DNA from: Anaspis maculata
Lineage: Eukaryota; Arthropoda; Insecta; Coleoptera; Scraptiidae
Direction: 5' to 3'
NCBI GenBank assembly: GCA_949128115.1
Contig: OX421962.1
Coordinates: 100,966,836-101,030,835 of the forward strand
DNA length: 64,000 bases
Below, in pieces: positions 63,974 through 64,000 of this stretch. The notes beneath the pieces were generated by a model that was not told where the DNA came from, made no database searches, and saw only the letters and a program-made list of their open reading frames with translations. Each line of letters begins with the position of its first letter. Position 1 is the stretch's first letter. The position numbers and the translations under genes were made by a program.

Positions 63974-64000
63974 AACCTTACTTTTTTTGCGACCGTTTCA

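Overview
The window is nuclear DNA of an animal, most likely an insect. The host genes have very short spliced introns (58-65 bp) as well as long ones, the dynein intermediate chain carries insect-type exon content, and the intergenic and intronic DNA is packed with terminal-inverted-repeat (TIR) transposons, MITEs and a non-LTR retrotransposon. I cannot name the species from sequence alone; a hemipteran is only a guess. Nothing bacterial, organellar or viral is visible.

Four host genes are supported. RAD1, the 9-1-1 checkpoint clamp subunit, lies on + at 21139-22047 in three exons. The cytoplasmic dynein 1 intermediate chain lies on - at 47186-22535 in ten coding exons; its phases close exactly to give 674 residues. 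A small rhodanese-domain protein lies on + at 57801-58285 in three exons, with a possible signal-bearing alternative first exon at 57639. NKAP, an RS/SynMuv nuclear protein, lies on - at 63973-58349 in two exons. RAD1 and dynein converge tail to tail, as do the rhodanese gene and NKAP. The genes share no pathway; they are neighbours only.

Layout. 1-21 kb holds no host gene: a retrotransposon LTR end, long palindromes (1.4-3.0, 8.1-9.4, 16.4-18.4 kb), a 900-bp TA-flanked element whose empty target site sits beside it in a tandem duplicate, a 5S-rRNA-like sequence, and an almost intact LINE (12.1-15.3 kb) with a clear target-site duplication inside an older TIR element. 21-48 kb holds RAD1 and dynein. 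The dynein introns carry a 118-bp tandem repeat, two more copies of the TA element, TACAGGGTG-ended elements, THAP and Cys-rich gene fragments and several MITEs. 48-57.5 kb is another transposon block: a 3-kb Tc1/mariner-like element filled by a 2.2-kb palindrome, two abutting TAA-flanked hairpins, an element rich in CATATA motifs and a large foldback. 57.6-64 kb holds the rhodanese and NKAP genes; the 4.7-kb NKAP intron contains a palindrome whose centre is occupied by the fourth TA-element copy.

I did not find a new enzyme system. The most notable material is structural: an unclassified TA-flanked transposon family with an in-window empty site, an extreme density of foldback DNA, and nested insertions that can be ordered in time.
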